From Smallanthus sonchifolius (taxonomy: Eukaryota; Streptophyta; Magnoliopsida; Asterales; Asteraceae), in NCBI GenBank assembly GCA_023525975.1, contig CM042032.1:23442001-23506000 (forward strand): DNA of 64,000 nt. The letters are read 5' to 3'. A model generated the notes under the pieces. That model did no database searches, had not been told where the DNA came from, and saw nothing but the letters and a program-made list of their open reading frames with translations. Below are positions 42,505 to 54,908 of the stretch, in pieces. The position numbers and the translations under genes are program-made. Within the stretch, counting starts at the first letter, position 1, and every line of letters starts with the position of its first letter.

Positions 42505-44962
42505 ATGGCACAAAGCAATGGTTTTGAAGACATCGGCAGCATCAACCAACCACCAAGGTTGGTATCTGGGGAAGACTACGACATGTGGAAAAATCGCATG
42601 GAAAGCTTCTTCTATTATCAGGAGTACGGAATGTGGAAATCCATCAGGGATGGACCATATACTCCCATGGTAGCCTCTGCTTACTCTGGAGGACCATCAG
42701 TCCCGAAGGAGCCCTCCAAGTACTCAGAAGAGGACATAAAGAAGATGGAGGTGGACTTCAAGGCACTAGGAGCTATCCAAATGTGCCTTCCAAATGAAGT
42801 TTTTCATAACTTCAAAAGTTACAAAACTGCTAAGGAGTTATGGGAGGCTCCTGATAAGATGTTTGCTGGCTCAGAAGAAGTCAAAGAAAACAGAAGGGAC
42901 ATCCTGAAGCAGCAGTACGAAAACTTCGTCTGGAAGGAAGGTGAGTCCCTAACTGTTTTATATAACAGATTTACTTATCTTGTAGGTGAGCTGCAGTGCT
43001 AAAAGGTGAAACTGGAGAATGAGGATATTCTCAAAAAGTTCATCAGGTCTTTACCTAGCTGCTGGACACTCTACACGGTGTCCATTAGAAGAACTTAGAA
43101 TCTGAAGACTCTGCAAATGACTGAGCTCTTCGGTATGCTGAAGACTTATGAGCTAGAGATGATTCAGGGAAAAGAACGAAGCTCAAGCTACCAAACAGCT
43201 TCAACATCCACCACCACCTCTTCTGCTTTTCACTTTGAGCACTCAAGTCCTAGTACTAGCAACTACTATCCTCCCATAGTCACACATCCTCAAACTCCTA
43301 CCTCTAAAACAAACACATCACCATTTCTTCTTGAAGCTCCTTCTCAAGCCTCAACCTCCGCTGCTTTTGTTTCTGAAAACTCAAGCAACCTGTACTTTAT
43401 CAAAGATGATCTTGAGTGCTTCCATGCAGATGATCTAGAAGAAATGGATATACAGCACTCTTATGCCAAGATCTCTATAAGAGCAAAAAGGTTCTACTCT
43501 AGAACCGGAAGACCCATTCCAAGCAACAGCTCCAACACCAGAGTTGGCTTAGATAAAAGTAAATTGAGATGTTACAACTGTAACCAACTGGGTCATTTTG
43601 CTAGAGAATGCAAGGCACCTAGGGCAAACCCTGCTGAGGATCGAACAAGAGAAAGGCAACCTAGACAACAACAACAACAAGCTACTCCTCTAGCTCATAC
43701 TGCAGCTTGTGCAGCTGTTGGAACTTCTGACTTTGACTGGAGCTTTCAGTATGAAGATCTGCCTACCAACAACCAAGCCCTTATGGCAGATACAACTGAA
43801 ATACCGCCTCATGTATATGAACATCTATGTTCCCAAGCCTGTATTGATAAGGTTTTAGGATACAGAAAGCATACTCAAAACCACATAGATCAAAATGAAG
43901 AGTTTCATCAAATGAAATCTGAATTCAAAAAGGTCGAAGACAGTTACAAAGAAAAAATTAACTACCTAAAGAAAGAGATTTCATCACAAAGACATGAACA
44001 AACCAATCTTGAAACTCAGATTGATGATCTACTGGCCAGATTAAAAGCTACCAGAGCAGAATTGGCAGAACAGAAAGTTCATGTCGACAAATATGAATTT
44101 GCATCCAAAAAGCTGCAAAGACTTTTGGATGCTCAAATTCATTAAAGGTAAAAACTGGTCTGGGGTATCATGTTGAACAATATCAAGCTGTTGCGCCTCC
44201 TGCTGACTACGTTGCCATCCATGAACCAACCTTCAATCTTGCAAATCTTAATATGGCAAACAGAAATCTTGATCCTTCTAAGGATGAACCTTTGGTACAA
44301 GAATCCACTACTTCATCTCCTCCTGCCCCTAAAGTCATTCTGACTAAAGATGAAGTCCCCATTATCCATTCAGCACCAGTACCAGCCATTTCAGTACCAG
44401 TTTCTACACCATTCAAACAAATCAAAATTAGCTATCCTCCAGAAGGTAGGAAGCTAAATACTGAAAAGGGCCAGTCCTCAACTTCAGTCCAGCCAAGGAA
44501 GGTGTTTGACATATGTCATGCGCCTGGAGAGAGGGTTCCATATGTTCAAAAGACATTGGAAGACGCTACTTTTGAGCACAACAAAGCTCACCCTTAGAAT
44601 TTCAAAGACCATTTCAAAAGAAAGGATTATGTTTATCTTTCAAGGGACAAACTGGCAAAATCATGTTTTGTCTGTGGAAAATATAACCACACTGCCAACA
44701 CCTGCTTCTACTAACTTCAACAGCAAAAAAACCTCAAGCAACATGCTTTTGAGAAGACAAAGAAGAACAAACAGGTAAGAAGGTTTGAAGCTAAGACAAC
44801 TCAATTCAGAAACTCTCTTTCTCCACCAAGGGAGCAGTTGTCAAAACCTATACAATCTTGCATCATCTGTGGTGAATCAGATCACTTTGCTGCAAATTGT
44901 AATTTTAATCCTTTCAATCAAATTCTTCTTCCAACCCCAATTATACAAAAGCCTATCAGTAA
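42505..44962 (+). pseudogene. Copia (SIRE-type) gag of F, first part
   Basis: ATG 42505 starts MAQSNGFEDIGS. The capsid region follows (DYDMWKNRMESFF, ELWEAPDKMFAGSEEVKENR). Stops at 43000-43002 and near 43096 and a shift or stop near 44143 break the frame, but the reading continues. A CCHC knuckle lies near 43570 (CYNCNQLGHFAREC), a coiled coil at about 43890-44140, then GLGYHVEQYQAV, the family motif FDICHAPGERVPYV near 44503, and two more knuckles (CFVCGKYNHTANTC near 44670, CIICGESDHFAANC near 44865). D' then interrupts at 44963. Confidence 0.82.
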
Positions 44963-45202
44963 TGTAAGGCCCCCTTCCCGGGTGACCTCACTTGTTGGGT
45001 TTACTCATAAACATAGTCGTAATTACTGAACTTAAATTTAAAACATTCAGAAGTAGCGGAAGCAAACACATTCAAATTACATGTCATAATAGCGGAAGTC
45101 TTAACAATTGAAACATAACATTGTCTTAACATAAATAAAAGTGGGATGTCAGTCTCGTGCCGGGTAACCTTCACGCCTTCGCACGACCCTTCCTTTCTGT
45201 AC

Positions 45203-46189
45203 CTGAAATGTATACTAAAAGTCAGCTAATGCTGGTGAGTTCTAGTTTAAAAATATTAAGTATTATCATTCTTTTCTTTATAAGTATACATAATTATATA
45301 CATTCATAACTTTTGCTTTTCTTTCATCTTTCTTTTGTGATTACATTTATATATATATGCATTCACCTTTTCTTTTCTTAACTTTCATGGGTCATACACT
45401 TAAGGGTGATCAACCCGTCATTTGTTTGCGAATGTCACAAAGACAAACGCCACGGTCCATCGTCATGGCCCGCCATTCTTACAACCGTCTAGCAACTAGT
45501 GTCCGTCCGTAATTTTATTCTTACAACCGTCCGACAACTTGTGTCCATCCGTCATGACTTACAACCTTCCTACCGAAGTAGTCCGTCATTATCTTACAAC
45601 CGTCCTACCGAAGTAGTCCGTCATTATCTTACAACCGTCCTACCGAAGTAGTCCGTCATTATCTTACAACCGTCCTACCGAAGTAGTCCGTCATACTTAC
45701 AACCGTCCTACCGTCGTAGTCCGTCATATTTTTCTGACTGCCCTAAGGTATCTGTCTCCCACCCGAACTAATTATACAGTCGTGCATCGATTTCGGGACT
45801 TACTCCACCGTAGTGGCCTGTTTAGTCTACCTTTCTAGACTTTCATTTCTGGCTGCATAATAGTCGAGTGGTCGTCCGTCTACCGAGGTAGCCGTTATCA
45901 TTGTTCCATTCATAACGTTTATTCATTCATAGCAAGCAATATATACATGGATATAAAGCAAGATTTCATTCTTACACATTGTGTTGTTCTTTCATTCATT
46001 CTATATAATCATACGATTCATTCTTTGTGCATAATTCATTTTTGTATATATATATATAACATATATATTAGTATATCACGTATGATTACATTAGCATTCA
46101 TATCATTTATTCATTTAGTGTATACATTTCAGCCCCAAAACATTTAATAAGGTTTGCACATAACATAGAAGGGGGCACATAGAACTCAC
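45203..46189 (-). other. Putative LTR-borne intron, D'
   Basis: On the minus strand, CATCAG|GTGAGT at 46189 and CATTTCAG|GT at 45203. It is 987 nt and matches the D LTR unit. Confidence 0.45.
45500..45740. repeat. 33-35 bp tandem array inside D'
   Basis: About five copies of CAACCGTCCTACCGAAGTAG plus TCCGTCATTATCTTA. D has only scattered related pieces (GACGGTAGGACGG near 30402), so the array is specific to D'. Confidence 0.75.
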
Positions 46190-46303
46190 CTGATGAGTAG
46201 TTTCTGAGATACGGTTAGCTGGTTACTGAACGTCACTAATGTCACTCACGATCTGTATAATGAAGTCATACTCGTAAGGTAGTGCCACTAGACATTACTA
46301 TGC

Positions 46304-46740
46304 TTGAACCTAGTAGTTTCGATGGATTTGTTTATATCGAAACTTGATAGTTTCGATAGGCTGCTTATGTCGAAACTTGGTAGTTTCGATAGGCTGCTTA
46401 TGTCAAAACTTGGTAGTTTCGATAGGTTGCTTATGTCGAAACTTGGTAGTTTCGATAGGTTGCCTATGTCAAAACTTGGTAGTTTCGATAGGTTGCCTAT
46501 ATCGAAACTTGGTAGTTTCGATAAGTAACTTAGGTGTAATCTTAGCTTCGGATCGTGGGCTCATATCGAAACTATGGTAGTTTCGATGGGTCTGCACATA
46601 TCGAAACTGGGTAGTTTCGATGGGTCTGTATATATCGAAACTATGTAGTTTCGATGGTTCTGCACATATCGAAACTGGGTAGTTTCGATGGGTCTGTACA
46701 TATCGAAACTATGTAGTTTCGATGGTTCTGCGCATATCGT
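46304..46740. repeat. Palindromic TCGAAACT..AGTTTCGA array in D'
   Basis: Two subarrays. The first has units of about 33 bp (TCGAAACTTGGTAGTTTCGA plus TAGGTTGCTTATG). The second has units of about 36 bp (TCGAAACTATGTAGTTTCGA plus TGGGTCTGCACATA). It is longer than in D. Confidence 0.85.
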
Positions 46741-47239
46741 CTTCCCTAAAAATCCGAAGTTTTTGCATGCGCGTCTGATCGAGTCAATATCTCATTTTTC
46801 TTAGATCAAAACATTCGGTTTTCATTCTAGATGCTAAACCAAAGTTCATTTTTAAGTTTCATCCGCAAAATCGTTACCTTTTTAGCCAAAACCTGGAAAT
46901 CCTAAAAAGTCATAAAAACTCAGATTATGATCGAACGCTTACCTGGATTGGATTTCTGATTCGGCGGAGATGATCACGAGCACAGCAGCAACGTTCTCCT
47001 GAATTTCTAAGTCGATCCGTCACTTTCTCTCTCTAGGCCCGTGCTCTCTTCTCTCTCTCTAGAACATGAGATTGGTGGAAAATGAGAAGTTTTGGCAGCC
47101 ATTGCCCTTATATACTTGGGCTTCCTTCGGCCCGTTGGAGCCGAGCCCAAGCCCAACCATTTTTCTTTCGTCATATGAAAATTATAATTTCGATTGTGCC
47201 ATTATTTATTTATTACCAGTTTTGGGATGTTACAAGTAA

Positions 47240-47540
47240 GGTGAAGAAGGATAGGCATACGTCTGTTCTTAAACCATCAGCAGCCAAAATAACTGCTGAT
47301 GATCAAGTAAAGCCCAAGCAACCAAAAGGAAAGCCTTCGGTAGCAACAAAGTCTGTAGCTGCTCAAGTAAAACTATCAGCAGCAACAAAATCTGCTGCTG
47401 TTAAGCGAAAGTCCTCAGATACAACGTCTGCTGCTGAAAAGGCAAAGAGAGCTGGAAAACCACCAACTCAACAATGGAAGGCAAAGAAACCACCAAGCAT
47501 CATCATCGGTTCAGTTGAATTCGTCTATCCATTGTTGTAA
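47240..47540 (+). pseudogene. Copia gag of F, basic C-terminal tail
   Basis: It continues the frame left at 44962. Lys/Ala/Ser-rich sequence (KPSAAK, TKSVAAQVK, TKSAAVKRKSS, TSAAEKAKRAGK) resembles a histone H1-like tail and ends IIIGSVEFVYPLL-stop. In known SIRE elements pol would follow; here it does not. Confidence 0.7.
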
Positions 47541-48101
47541 ATATGTATGTCCTCTGTTGTAAATAAAAGTTATAAGTCAGCAGCATCCTTTTGGCTGCTG
47601 ACAGGTCTAATTTTCAGCAGCAAAGAATTTGCCCCTAACTGCTTTAACTTATCAGAAGGAACAAGTTTCCTGCAGATAGCTTTAAGGCTGTCAGTAGCAA
47701 CATCCTTGCTGCAGATCATTGCATCTATCAGCAGCAATTAAGTCTGCTGCTGACAAACTTAACCTTCCGCAGCAACCAAAGTTGCAGCGGACAGGCTTAT
47801 TCATCCACAGCAACCAAGTTTGCTGCTGATGGATAAATTTAAGTCCAAATTAACTTTTACCCGCTGTAAAAGATATAAACGTCAGTCTTTACCATGACTG
47901 CCTCGGTGTAATACAGCTGTAACAATAAAAAGTAAATAAGGTTGTACTGTACAAGTCATTTTGCTTTTTCTCTCCTCCGCCGTTATAAGAACAAATCAAA
48001 TTTTCTTTACCACCTCTTCACATTCAATTCAACCCTAACCAACTATCACTTTCACCCTAAGTCCCCACCACATTCAAAGCTCTCCATATTCTCCATATTC
48101 T
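47541..48101 (+). other. F spacer with GCAGCA inverted repeats
   Basis: No gene. Between 47575 and 47835 pairs such as GTCAGCAGC/GCTGCTGAC recur, like the motif of the F LTR array. An AT-rich leader-like stretch follows. Confidence 0.55.
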
Positions 48102-49008
48102 CCATATTCTCAAGTCTCCACCATACTTAAACCATCCCTCCAAAATCAAACGGCTATAGCAGATATCAACAACCCAGATGACAAGTTTTCCCCATACCAT
48201 AACCTAACAGCATACCTTACCAAAGGAAAGAAATCCGAAGGATTTGACGATATGATCGATTTCTTATGTCGATCAAAGATCTACTTTGCCCTCACCACCA
48301 ACCCTACCATATATATCCCTCATATGGAGGATTTCTGGAGTACCGCCGTCTACTCTACCGAATAGGGGATTCCCCAAATCAAAGCCAAAGTAGACGGCAA
48401 GGTTATCACCATCTTGGAAGCAACACTCAGAAAACTTCTTAAGCTTCAAGATGAGGGAGCAGCGATCTCATACTCGAAGGACGAATATATGAGGACCTTT
48501 GTCTCCATTGGATACACTCGAAATCAGACCGAGTATACGATCGAGAAGGCGCTGATGGGTCCTCCATGGAAGTATCTCTGCCACACTCTTCTCCAATGCA
48601 TATCTCAGAAGAGGAGTGGATGGCATCAGGTGAGCTCTGCACTTGCCTCCGCCTTCCATGGTATGGTCATTGACCAAGGCTTCAACTTTGCACACCTCAT
48701 CTTTGAGGGTTTGGGATATAACCTTCAAGAGGGTGCAAAGCAACAATTTTTTATGTACCCAAGATTCTTGCAGGAAGTTTTCAATCAAGAACTAAAAGAA
48801 CTTTCAAAACCTGCAAGAATCTACATCATGTTGGGTCATAAAAATAACATTTTTCAAAGCTTGAGGACTGTTTCCAAAAAGTTCTCGGGGGTCAATGTTC
48901 CATTGTTATCTACAATACTGAACATGCAAAGAACCCCGGGTGACAGTTCAGCAATCCCAGCTGATACTGATCCCACACCCTCCACCTCACATCCTGAACA
49001 ACATTCTG
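48102..49008 (+). pseudogene. Extra downstream ORF of F (SIRE-type, function unknown)
   Basis: The frame reads FDDMIDFLCRSKIYFALT, IYIPHMEDFWSTAVY, then a TAG at 48363-48365, and continues open to G. It includes WKYLCHTLLQCISQKRSGWH, FNFAHLIFEGL and FMYPRFLQEV. I recognise this pattern from ORFs repeated in Asteraceae Copia elements near the 3' end. It is not an integrase or reverse transcriptase, and its role is unknown. The start codon is unclear. G cuts off the C-terminus at 49008. Confidence 0.65.
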
Positions 49009-51506
49009 TGTAACATCTCTGAATTTAGTATTCATATTTCAATTCAATGTAATGCAATTTCAAATTCAATACTCGTGCACTGCCTTGTTATTTTGCTTAC
49101 CGTAAACTAAATACAATGATTCAATACAAATTTACAAGTTTTGCTCGATTATATACACTTAAACGCTATACAAGTAACTATTTATTTCAAACTAACCAAA
49201 CCTGAAAAGTCAAGGACTAAAGTTGAAAAATGTCAAGAAACCCTAGTCTAGCACGGTCGCGCCAAGTGCCTCCGCACGATCGCGCGACTGGTCCTAGAAC
49301 GATCGCGCCCGGTGCCTAGGCACGGTCGCGTCCCTCTTAGGCACGGTCGCGCCTGTGAAACAGCTGAAACGTAACTGCAATTTTAATCGTCCGATTGTTC
49401 GAATCCATAACCGTTTTACGTTATACTTTCAAAATAATACTACCAATCATTTCTGTTTCGACCAAATAACCAAAATTCGTTCAACTCAAAGGATTCTCTC
49501 TCAAATATTTCCAAGGAAACTCTCTCAAGCAATTCAATCCAAGTTCTCTCAAATCCAGCATCATCGTCACGCCATCCGATCTCTCCTGAAGCTACGGAAC
49601 CGTTGAAACAGTCGGGATCACATCAGAAGACGCCGGGGCTCAATCCCGCCATCACCGGACTCCCTCCCTATCGTTCTCTATCGATTCGCTTCTATTCAGG
49701 TTAATTGAATCCTCTAATTTATTCATTCCAGCATCTGAATCAAAAGCCCTTTATTAATTTGGGTTTTCAATTCGTAAATCTGTCTAAATCAGAAACCATG
49801 TTTTAATAAAAATAATTTAATCGAATCCATACTTAAACACGATTTCCATACAATTAAATTATATGAAAAGACTCGTAATAACCCATTAATCGAAAGACCT
49901 AACAATTCCAGCGTTTAAAATTCAAGCATTTATCAATTCGTGTCTGATTTGGAAGAGACACGGTCGCGCTAATCGTCTAGCGCGGCTGTGCCTCATAGAG
50001 CGCGGTCGTGCCGACTAGCAGCGCGGTCGTGTCCTCCTGTCCAGACCTAGTCATGCCCTTCGGGCTAGTCTTAGTTGTGTCTAAAGATCATAGACACGAC
50101 CGTGCCGGGCCAAGGCACGGTCGTGCCTGTTGACTTGTCTAGATTGTGCTCCTGTTGATCAACCCGGTCGCGCCCCGACTAGCGCGGTCGCGCCCGTGGC
50201 TTGAGCACGATCGTGCCCTTCCGAGGCACGGTCGTGTGAGATTCATAACTTTTATCAGAATTATAATTTTTATATTTTAATCAGTAAATGTTTCAGATTT
50301 TATAAAAATATGTTTTCTGTATTCAAAAATGAATTTAAAAGTTTGATCTTGGCATAAATATAATTTATTTAAAAGTTTATGAAAAATTAAATTCGTATTT
50401 ACCATCTTACACTTAAATGATATTTTAAATAATTAAGTTACAAAATTTATAAATAAATAAGATAATGATTATCTATTTAAGTACAATTTAAATCAAACTC
50501 ATTTATTTATTTATACTTAATTACAATTAATATTTACATTATTTCATAAACTATAATTATATATTTATTCAATTACCCAATTCAAACCTAATCAAATTGT
50601 TTCAAAAATATTATTACTTCAAACTCTATATATATTTTATTCAATACTTTTAAATACAAATCAATAGTTTTATACACAAATTCAACTTTCATTTTAGACT
50701 TAAACTTTATACATATATTTGATTCGATACACATTACTCTTTAGGTTAAATTATGCATTTCAAGGATCATATTTGCTATCTATTATCTTTGTTAGCTACA
50801 CTTCTATACCAAGTGAGTATTCACAACCCCTTTTTACTCTTTTACACTTTTGGGGTGGAACATGAACTCTATACACATTACACATTACACATTTACATTT
50901 ACACAAACAACACAAGTGCAAAAATCCTATTTACATACATGTGTGCAAAATTTGAGCTTTGTGCCCGAGTGCTAGGTGTGCTAACCTTTATATGCTCTTA
51001 TGTGCAATCATTAACTATACAAGCCGACGGTTTTCAATGATAGATCTATTGAGTCTGACAAACCCACCCATGGTGCGCGGTGATTGAAACCGACAACACA
51101 ATTTTTGCATGCTAGTCACAAGGTTTGGTTGTACATGGTTACACAATAGTTGCTCCCCATAAATGCCTTATTTTATCATGTTTTGTAAAGGATTTGTTTT
51201 CAACTATATGCTATCTACATACAACTGTGTTATACTCACCAACTTTTTAGTTGACTTTATTTTATTCATGTTTCAGGCCCTATTATGTGAGAATGATTCA
51301 AGACGTGTTCAACATAGGATTTGGACTTAGCAATTTAAATCAAGAACTTTATGAGTTCTTTTATGTTTCTTGTTTGAATCTGGTTTGTACTTGGATTATT
51401 TGTAATGGAAAATTAACTTTAATATATTCCAATTTAGTCAACCATGTGCTATGAACAGTCTTACATGTCCCGCCCCGATGATTCCGCCATCGGTCGGGGT
51501 GTGACA
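49009..51506 (+). repeat. Element G 5' LTR (2498 bp)
   Basis: Starts TGTAACATCTCTG and ends GGGGTGTGACA. GCACGGTCGCGC arrays lie at 49249-49352 and 49970-50236. The donor-like site is at 50813 and the acceptor-like site ends at 51276. It is diverged from the C LTRs by many substitutions and small indels. Confidence 0.93.
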
Positions 51507-51509
51507 GAT

Positions 51510-51522
51510 TGGTATCAGAGCC
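51510..51522 (+). other. Primer binding site of G
   Basis: TGGTATCAGAGCC lies three bases after the LTR. Confidence 0.9.
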
Positions 51523-52214
51523 TTGGTTATAGGGACTTAGGTTATTAGACACCTTGACCTAGACTATAACTTTAGGACACCCACTTATACTATGCTTCAT
51601 GATTTTTGTGCTATATGTAAAATGCTATGTGCTATATGTTATATGTTACATGTTTAGTATGATTACTTATTATTGCATTATGATGACTTATGTGTTTTAA
51701 ATCCATGACTTATTAGGATATTCTTAATAATTAAATAAATAATATCTTTTCCTATATTCTTAAACCTCATAATATTTCTATATTCTTTTCTACCTTTATC
51801 CTTTCTAAGCATGTGGAAAACTCTTGAAGCAAAAATCTTTAAAATTTTTATTTCTTCGTTAAGGTTTTTAAACTTGTTAAATTATTTGAGAACACGTGCA
51901 ATCTGGAAGGGTGACACCTGTATTTTGGGTTTTCTGTCTAGGAAAGCATTTCGCATAAATCCCAATCAACCGAGGGACCCGTATGCTTTCCTGGGAATTC
52001 CCGAGATGAGTGTTTACTTATAGGCTAAAGCATGTATCCTTGAAAATTTTATAAGTTTAATTAACCTTAATGTGCCATGGTATTCAAGTGATTTTGTCAC
52101 TTTTGAGTACAATCCAAACTAAGAATATCTATTTTATTTTGTATCTCATTCTATTAAATCCTATCAAATCTCATAAGTTCTCACAATTTTTCTTGTCTTG
52201 TGACAATCTGTAGA
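51523..52214 (+). other. G leader with conserved block
   Basis: 51890-52022 is almost identical to C 14730-14872, including the inverted repeat CTAGGAAAGCAT (51938-51949) with ATGCTTTCCTGG (51983-51994). Flanking leader sequence is less similar. Confidence 0.6.
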
Positions 52215-54908
52215 ATGCCTCCTCGTCGTGCTCCCACAACCAACACCAACACCGACATTGCTGCTATTCTCACCCAATTAGTGACACAACTCACCCAAGC
52301 CAATGGTGCCACCAATGGCAACAATGGTGGAAATAGAAGCAATAGTGGTAATAATGGTGGAAATGGTGGAAATGGTGGTAACAATCCACCTCAATGCACC
52401 TTCAAGCACTTCAACTCGTGCAATCCCCTAAAGTTTTATGGAACCGAAGGAGCTACTGGACTCCTTCAATGGTTTGAAAGCTTTGAGAATACCTTTCTCA
52501 ATAGTGACTGTCCCGACAACCTCCGTGTTCATCATGCTACAAGTGTCCTACAAAAACGGGCACTTACATGGTGGAATGGGGAGAAAAGAAATAGGAGTGT
52601 TGATGTAGCTATGGCCTTACCTTGGGATGAGGTCAAAAGGCTTATGACCGAGGAGTTCTGTCCTCGAAATGAAGTGAAAAAACTAGAAGCTGAATTTTGG
52701 GATCTTGCCCAAGATAGTGGGGAAAGCTTAGCATATACAACTCGGTTCCATGAGTTGAGTCTTCTAGTGCCCCACATGGTCACTCCTTTGTCCCGGTGTA
52801 TCGAGAAGTATATTGGTGGGCTACCAAGACAAATCCAAGATACTGTCTTAGGTAGAAATCCTGCTACTCTGGAGGATGCTATTCGTCTAGCCGCTACCTT
52901 AACTGATAATCATGTGAAAGCTGGAACTCTTACCAAAAAGGGTTCTAAGAAAGTTTCTGAAACCATAACCCCTCCTACTCACAACAAAGAAGCCACAACC
53001 GAGCCCTCTCGCAATAATAGAAAGAGGAAGGTTAGAAATTTTGCTGTGGTTACTCCTGCTGTTCCCGTCAACCAAACTGCACCTATGATTCAAGCACCGG
53101 CTAAAAAGCCATATGTTGGGATCTACCCTCTTTGTGCCACCTGCAATTTTCATCATCCTCAAAACATCCCATGTCGCCTTTGTACTTATTGTGGGAGATA
53201 TGGTCATACGGTCAGTGTTTGTAGGACCAAAGCCCTTACGGGCCAAGTCAACCGTCCAAACCGAACCGTACCTCAAGTGGCTAACCAAGGTGCTCCCGCC
53301 ATTGCTAATGGGCGTGCTTGCTATGAGTGTGGTGACCCGAACCATTTTCGTGATCAATGTCCAAGACTTGCAAATGCTAGACAAGGTGGAGCTCGTGGGT
53401 GTGCGTTCAACATAAACGCCAACGAAGCTCAAGCCAACAATGACGTGGTCAATGGTACGTTTCTTGTTAATAGTCAATATGCCTCCATTTTATTCGATAC
53501 CGGAGCCGATAAAAGTTTTGTGTCACTTAATTTTGAACCTTTACTTGCAAAGACTCGGTCCCAATTAGAGAAAACATTTACCGTTGAAGTAGCAAATGGT
53601 GACTCCCTTACAATTGAGTCCATTATCTATGATTGCTCTTTAGAACTTAATGATCACACATTCCCAATCAACCTTGTTCCAATGCCACTAGGAAGCTTTG
53701 ATATTATCATAGGTATGGATTGGCTATCAAATCATCATGCCGAAGTCATTTGCTTTGAAAAGTGTATCCAAATTCCACTACCATCGGGGGTGCACCCATC
53801 TTATTTGTTAAGAAGAAGGATGGATCATTTCGCATGTGTATTGACTACCGCGAACTTAACAAGCATACTATCAAGAACTGTTATCCTTTACCTAGAATCG
53901 ATGATCTCTTTGATCAACTTCAAGGTTCTACTTGTTTCTCAAAGATTGATCTTCGATCCGGTTATCATCAGCTTCGTGTTCAAGAAGATGACATTCCTAA
54001 GACTGCTTTTTGAACAAGGTATGGTCATTACGAGTTCATGGTTATGCCTTTCGGGTTAACCAATGCACCCGCAGTTTTCATGGATCTCATGAATCGTGTG
54101 TGCAAACCGTACCTTGATAAATTCATGATCGTTTTCATTGATGATATCTTAATCTATTCCAAGACTAAAGCCGACAATGAAGAACATCTTAGACTAGTTT
54201 TGGATCTCTTGAGAAAAGAACAACTTTATGCCAAATTCTCCAAATGTGAATTTTGGCTAAAGGAAGTTCAATTTCTTGGTCATATTGTCAATGACAAGGG
54301 AATTCATGTTGATCCTGCTAAGATTGAAACGGTTAAGAATTGGAATGCCCCGAAGACTCCTACCGAAGTTCATTCATTTCTTGGTCTTGTGGGTTATTAT
54401 CGTCGTTTCATCTCAAACTTCTCAAAGATTGCTGTCCCTCTCACCGCTTTGACCCACAAGGGTAAGACTTATGAATGGGGACCGAAACAAGAAGAAGCTT
54501 TTCAAACCCTCAAGCAAAAGCTGTGCAATGCTCCCATATTGACTATCCCCGATGGAAATGATGATTTAGTTGTCTATTGTGATGCTTCTAACCAAGGTCT
54601 TGGTTGTGTTCTCATGCAACGAGGCAAAGTAATCGCTTATGCATCTAGGCAACTCAAAGTTCATGAGAAGAATTATACGACGCACGATCTCGAGTTGGGT
54701 GCGGTCGTATTCGCGTTAAAGATTTGGAGACATTACCTATATGGCACAAAATGTGTGATATTCACCGACTACAAAAGTCTTCAACATATCTTCAACCAAA
54801 AAGAACTCAATATGAGGCAACGACGTTGGGTCGAACTCCTTAACGACTATGACTGCGAGATTCGTTACCATCCCGGCAAAGCGAATGTTGTAGCCGATGC
54901 TTTGAGTC
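52215..54908 (+). pseudogene. Gag-Pol of G, internally deleted and truncated
   Basis: Gag from ATG 52215 is intact, including the GAGGAGTTCTGTCCTCG segment that C lost, zinc knuckles and protease LFDTGAD (near 53490). About 365 bp relative to C (16646-17011) are missing at 53790, removing the protease-RT linker and the start of RT and shifting the frame; a GGG microhomology marks the joint. A TGA at 54011-54013 (C has CGA) follows. RT (FIDD near 54133) and RNase H (YCDAS) then read on until H at 54909. Confidence 0.9.

Larger units (their letters stand above)
44963..47234 (-). mobile_element. Solo LTR D' (D-related), TSD AGTAA
   Basis: On the minus strand it begins TGTAACATCCC (47234) and ends GGGGCCTTACA-like (44963), as the D LTR. 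AGTAA flanks both sides (44958-44962, 47235-47239), and F's gag frame continues exactly across it. There is no interior or second LTR, so it arose by recombination between LTRs. It is diverged from D, with extra arrays (45500-45740 and 46304-46740). Confidence 0.92.
41578..49008 (+). mobile_element. Element F: Copia SIRE/Maximus-type, gag plus extra ORF, no pol
   Basis: 5' LTR (41578-42393), primer site, a SIRE-type gag with several zinc knuckles (42505 to 47540, split by solo LTR D'), a spacer, and a downstream extra ORF cut by G at 49008. No protease, integrase, reverse transcriptase or RNase H reading is found between gag and the extra ORF. Its 3' LTR would lie beyond G and H, outside the window. 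Confidence 0.8.
49009..54908 (+). mobile_element. Element G: second C-family copy, cut by H
   Basis: LTR (49009-51506), primer site, leader and gag-pol follow C closely but with more differences. Pol is cut at 54908 by H; the remainder and 3' LTR lie beyond the window. TTCTG (49004-49008) should be its target duplication. Confidence 0.93.

Noticed and set aside
47942..48130. 62-residue ORF before F's extra ORF
   Set aside because: Wrong frame relative to the recognised protein and full of simple TTCTCCATA repeats.
51811..52023. 70-residue ORF in the G leader as a gene
   Set aside because: Only its last half is conserved in C and the start is not shared. Kept as a leader finding instead.
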